This document shows, one piece after another, positions 59,449 through 64,000 of a DNA stretch of 64,000 bases. The notes below the pieces were generated by a model, which did not search any database, was not told the origin of the DNA, and was given only the letters and a program-made list of their open reading frames with translations. Source of the DNA: Melampsora larici-populina 98AG31 (Eukaryota > Basidiomycota > Pucciniomycetes > Pucciniales > Melampsoraceae); assembly GCF_000204055.1 (NCBI RefSeq), contig NW_006768795.1, positions 425,971 to 489,970 of the forward strand. The letters run 5' to 3'. The position numbers and the translations under genes were made by a program. Position 1 is the stretch's first letter. Every line of letters begins with the position of its first letter.

Positions 59449-62316
59449 TATTGTTGAATGCACTAATAGAAAACCCTATGCTCATCAGTTGTAGACCTGT
59501 AACAAATGCCAAAATTTAGGTCCTCGTTTCCATGACCACATTTTGAATCCTAGAAATGCCCATAACCTTTGCAATTCTTGGTCTAACAACTTAATTTTGC
59601 GACCATTAGAAAGCAAGAGCCTTGCTATAATTATTTTTTTTAAGTCAAAGCTTCAGCTCATCTTGAAAAGCAGCTATTGTTGATATAAATTATTGTCTAT
59701 CAAGCCACATAGATTCTTTGTAAGGCTAGACACTCATGTGGTGGGTGCGGCGCCAAAGGTAGGCCTCATCCCCCAGTACATTAGCCAATTTCCATCACTT
59801 TGTCATCCCACATTGCAGCCATCCCAAACCTTTTAAGATCCCTTTTATCATGTCATCACAAAATTTTGGTTCTTCATTTTTGTATTCAATTTTGTATTGA
59901 TAATATTATGGAAAGTAGCACATTGTCTTTCAGTAGTACTTTGAGGTTGCAACTTGCACTTTGAATGTATTAGGACCTTTAGAAGTGTACAAGGTTGTTC
60001 TGGCTCTGACTGTTACATCTTTGTGTATTCTATTCATACATAACTGTGTTCTCTTATTTTCCTCATGACTTAACTTACACCAATTCCACTGCCCATTATC
60101 CTCTCTGCAACACCTATAGCTCTATAGTCTGTAAAGGTGTCTCTGGTACAAACCCTTTGAATATCAAGTGAAGGTATCTGCTTACGCAAATGACTGCTTC
60201 AAGCAGGTGGGATTGATGTGTTGAAAGTTTGGATGCTTGCTTGGAACTTGGAAGACAAAATTCCTATGTTGTATTACAAGATAGACCATGCTATCATTGT
60301 CAATACCTCTAAAGACATTGAAGGATGTCTTGCGACAACACAGCTGTATCAGGTCTTGGATTGATTATCAAAAGATATTCTATCCAAAAGTTTGATGAAC
60401 CCAGTCCCACTGTGGTGTCAATAGTTGAACACAGTGACTACAATAACACCACTCATTATCCCTTTGTTCTGTACAGTTTAGGCTGTTTCTGATTGGTTAT
60501 TGATTAGGCAAAGGAGATGGTTTTATTCAAGATGGTGTATTATGGGAGGCCTTCTTGCAATCTGTTTTCCATACACAAGGACCGCCAGATCCCCCCTCGA
60601 CGTCGAGGGGGGTTGACATCCTTGCAAATGTTTTGCAAATGTGTCCAATCCTACCCGCCTTTGTGTGTCCTAGCCTTAGGCAGCGCTTAGGCAAAAATTC
60701 CATGATCAGAGGCCTGACCATCTTTGAGCTCTCAGCTCGGGCTGAACTCCTCATTCAACAATTCCGCTCAGAGAACTGGATGAGCCTATCTGGAAAACTG
60801 AACTTTGACATTTCATGCGGGAAGATGTCAACATACCTCCAAGAACCCATATGTAGTATGTATCATATGCAAGACATCTTGTCTATCATCCTTACAGTGT
60901 TCTACTTGATCTCACAATAATTCCAACAGCTACAAAGCTTTGGCTTTGAGGGATACGTCATCAATTTAATCGTTGGACCAGATCCACCTTTAGCGTACTT
61001 GTGTTCTCAGGCAGCTCTCCATCAGATTGTGAGTTGGAAATGGATCATGTCTGTATCCTGCGGGGCGGCTGACTTCTGGTGTTCCTATCAAACAGCCAAT
61101 CACGCTTGCTCCGCGATCTTCCTTGAATGTATCTCGCCTTGAGGATCACAGCTGTCCGTTCAAATCATGGATTGTTGGAGACACCCGATTCAATGTTTTG
61201 TTTTCAAATTACGGGAATCAAGAGCAGAGCATTGGTTCGAGTTCCTTTCATAAACCCAAAGTGCTCACCATAGGGACTCGTAAGCTTGTTTCACTTGTTA
61301 TTGTACCGCTGCCTCCTTATCGATTGCTTTTTTGGGACATATAAGTCGATCACGCTGCTATCGCCAAGGGGGAGAAAGACCTCAGCACTCTTCAGGAGAG
61401 AGACGACAAGATGAAGGGAATAATCGCGGAATATATTGAGACGGATAAGTGTCTCAGGGCAAAACACGCTGAGTTAATGACAAAAAAGGTTACTAGATTC
61501 CAGTGTCTTGAGGACGTCACCTCGCTGACCCTTGTCTCTGTTTGGAATGATTCTATATTACGATCATATTCAGAAAAGTCGAGAGGCGACTGAAGAGAAG
61601 CACCAGTGCTATCAATCAGACCCTATGCTATCAGAATTATTGTACCAACAACAGCTTCACCTCTTAATCATTCTCTTTTTCCCCATCGTCTCTTTATAAC
61701 ACTTTATGTTTTGATTTGCATCAGAGACACATCGATTCAAAATAAGTTTCATAATTCATATTCTTCTGTTCAAATAAACACGATACTGATGTTAAAAAAG
61801 AAAATCACAAGTTGTACGATCAAAATGATATCAATGGCATTACCCAGCTTTTGTCACAAGTGACGCTTTGATAACGCTAGCCTTAAATCGCGACAGCTTA
61901 TTATGAACCTAATGATCAACCTAAATCTAAGATAATGTTAAGAGACCGTTAACAAGTTTTGGATCTTTGATTGCTGAAAGAGCTGGATGGAAAGATGTTT
62001 CGCAAGTTTTAAGAGTCTCAAGTAAACAGAAAGAACGGAAAGGTTTTCTACGTGCTAAGCCTGTCTCAAAGCATCAATTCAAGTCTCAACATCAAAGGAC
62101 AGATACTAACACACTTTCTATGTAAACTACAAAGAGTAAGGTAATGCAGCCAGAGTCAATCAAAAATGATACATCTAACATTGTATACCTGACCCAATAA
62201 ACAGTCTCAGTCTTTTCAATCCTAGATACCTCAACTCTAGCCCTTGACACATTAAAATATACAGTCCTGTAACACATCTATTTAAGTGCTTCATAAATCT
62301 TCAATAAAATTGATTC
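59449..62316. other. No convincing gene
   Basis: Several short plus-strand frames (60555-60920, 61123-61344, 61411-61593) show no recognised family and no splice continuity. The sequence is less AT-rich at 60540-61600, so a degraded gene may lie there, but I cannot name it. Confidence 0.35.
60591..60612. repeat. Perfect 22-bp palindrome
   Basis: Six C, then TCGACGTCGA, then six G: a fully symmetric palindrome with no loop, centred on ACGT. The sequence around it is not otherwise palindromic. Confidence 0.85.
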
Positions 62317-63783
62317 TGAGGTCGAGGTGGCTGGTACAATAGATCAACTGTTTTTGAATATTCTCTTCAATCTCTTTTGAATGTTCTTCTACTGATAATT
62401 CAATTGATCCTACATTCTCTTTTGCACAATATACATAATGTTGCCATAATTTGTTTTGTCTTTGAATAAGTAAATTTGTTGTAGCTAAATGATCTTTGGC
62501 TAATTTCTTTCTCGCTTCAAGTGCTCTTTTTCCTCGTTCTACAAGGATCTCTCTTTCTAACTTGTGAGCTCGTCATGAACGTAAAGACTCAAGCTCAGTA
62601 ACGACAATACTGATCGGTTCTTGAAATCGATTAGTACCAATGATATCTTCTAGGTATTTTAATAAACCTTCTTCATGCTCTGTGACTGCCTTTGGTTTCA
62701 TTTGTGCAATGGATTCCACTTCACCTTGTAGTATCAAGAAATGTTTGTGGTCGAGGTCAATTCCCTTGTCTTTCAACATAGTCGTTACCTCGGTGAAATT
62801 TGAAAGTCCACTGTGTTTTAGATTGGAACTCACAAATCAGTCAAGTATAAGTTATCATCTTAAAGCTTGTGTACTGACTTTATTGTATATTTTGAGTGAT
62901 TAGACTGTGTTGCAGTACAAGCCACAACCAATGCAGAGTTTGGAACAACAGTATAGTCATCTGCTCCTTCTTATTGAAACAAAGTGTTTAAAAAAACGGG
63001 CGCATCATCAATTAAAACTTCTTTCTACACCACTAGTTGATTACACTTTCAAGCCTACCCGATCAATAATATTTCGAAACCAAACTTCAACTGAACATGA
63101 TTCAAATCCACCACTCGGAGAGGCCAAACAATTATGAATCAGTTCTGAAACTAAGGATCGAAATGAATAGATTCCGATGAGTGGAATTCAATGACCATCT
63201 TGATCTGTTGATAGATTCATATGCAGGTGTAGATTGCACTCAACGTTTTCCTTGTCTCATCTTATTAGCTTTGAATCCAAAGACAAAGCATAACACGTTG
63301 ATAGTCTTAGATTTACCGGATCCGTTGAGTCCAACAATAGCAGAAAAAGCCTAAACACAAGGTAAAATCCACACTAGTGAGTCAGATTATCCCAATTCCT
63401 GATCAAATATAAATCACAAATTCACAAACTTTATGAAATGGTCCAATGACTTGTCTCCCAGCATAACTTTTGAAGATTTTAATACGATTTGATGAATCAC
63501 CAATCTTGGTTCACCTACACGTGTAATTGTATCCAAACTCATCTTCATTGGTGGTAAAGGTGGTGGTCTAGCTATCGGAGGAGGTGGTGGTGGTGTTGCA
63601 GCACGCATCTGTAGATGGATCATTACTAACTGGGTCAGGGTCATCAGAGTTTTCTAAATTACGGGCTTTCTTGGATGAAGGTTCTTCTAGAACCTCGGCC
63701 TCGTCATTTTCGCCAGTCTCATCATTTTTACTTCGATTTTTTACTTCTTGAACTTGATCTTTCGAATTTTGATTTAGTATCAA
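62317..63783 (-). pseudogene. SMC4 (condensin) N-terminal remnant
   Basis: SMC4 is a condensin ATPase subunit. Reading 63783 to 62317, the pieces appear in family order: acidic N-terminus; PPPLPPMKMSLDTITRVGEP; a Walker A version GLNGSGKSKTINVLCFVFGF; ANKMRQGK; ESCSVEVWFRNIID; NSALVVACTATQSNHSKYTI; FTEVTTMLKDKGIDLDHKHF; LILQGEVESIAQMKPKA; EGLLKYLEDIIGTNRFQEPI; and the first coiled coil (RALEARKKLAKDHL, QNKLWQHYVYCAKEN). Introns are retained (for example between HFIK and AFSA), so it was copied as DNA. Frame changes near 63600 and just after MRQGK, several stops, and GPNGSGKSN changed to GLNGSGKSK show that it is not functional. Hinge and C-terminal head are absent. Confidence 0.75.
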
Positions 63784-64000
63784 CCGGGTTTGAATCCGCT
63801 TTGTCTTTCAAAACCGCATGTAATAGAACCTTGAGTGAATGAGAAAAGTAAACGAGTGATGAATAGTAAGTCGCAAAACAAATTGCTTCGGGCATTTCAG
63901 TGCGAGTTGAATGGAATCAAAAGATGTGATGCATGAAAAGATGACTAGCTTTTGATCACAGGATGCACTAAGAGAGTCGGTGGGATTTGTTCAACTTACG
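63784..64000. other. Upstream of the SMC4 remnant; no gene seen
   Basis: May contain the old first exon or promoter; no start with continuity was identified before the window ends. Confidence 0.35.

Overview
The window is nuclear DNA of a basidiomycete fungus, most likely a rust (Pucciniales). The signs are AT-rich DNA, genes cut by many 50-120 bp GT-AG introns, a divergent H3/H4 histone pair with introns, and a transposon load (MULE, KDZ-type, CACTA, hAT and many MITEs) of the rust-genome type. Genus cannot be fixed from the sequence alone.

Layout. 1-2.4 kb: an intact-looking MULE transposase on the minus strand. 2,856-10,658: a candidate 7.8 kb DNA element with perfect 23 bp inverted ends and a 3 bp target duplication; it holds a 5'-truncated KDZ-type transposase exon, an unknown 229-aa gene and an unknown 685-aa cysteine-containing gene. 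12,784-19,124: a CACTA-type element with long inverted arms full of ACCGAG motifs, split by a decayed 4.3 kb hAT element (14,705-18,991). 20.7-23.8 kb: remnants of a CreA/Mig1-like zinc-finger gene and of pyruvate carboxylase, with a palindromic 816 bp CACTA-type element between them. 24-27.6 kb: repeats, a possible LTR and a small MITE.

27.9-47.9 kb is a compact island of conserved genes: SPC1 (signal peptidase complex), ARP10 (dynactin), a small secreted cysteine protein (candidate effector), eRF3/SUP35, DAD4 (DASH complex), a double ZNRD2-type zinc-ribbon protein, histone H4, histone H3, TIM9 and a Rossmann-fold NAD(P)-binding protein. A pocket of nested transposons (32.4-35.9 kb) lies between the secreted-protein gene and SUP35. 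Neighbours are mostly divergent or convergent, so several short intergenic stretches are shared promoters; the H3-H4 one carries three ACGCGT boxes.

47.9-62.3 kb is again MITEs, local duplications and relics with no convincing gene. The right end (62.3-63.8 kb) is a decayed SMC4 (condensin) N-terminal copy on the minus strand.

Splice sites were placed by reading-frame continuity, GT-AG borders and family resemblance. No search was run, so family names rest on recognised motifs.
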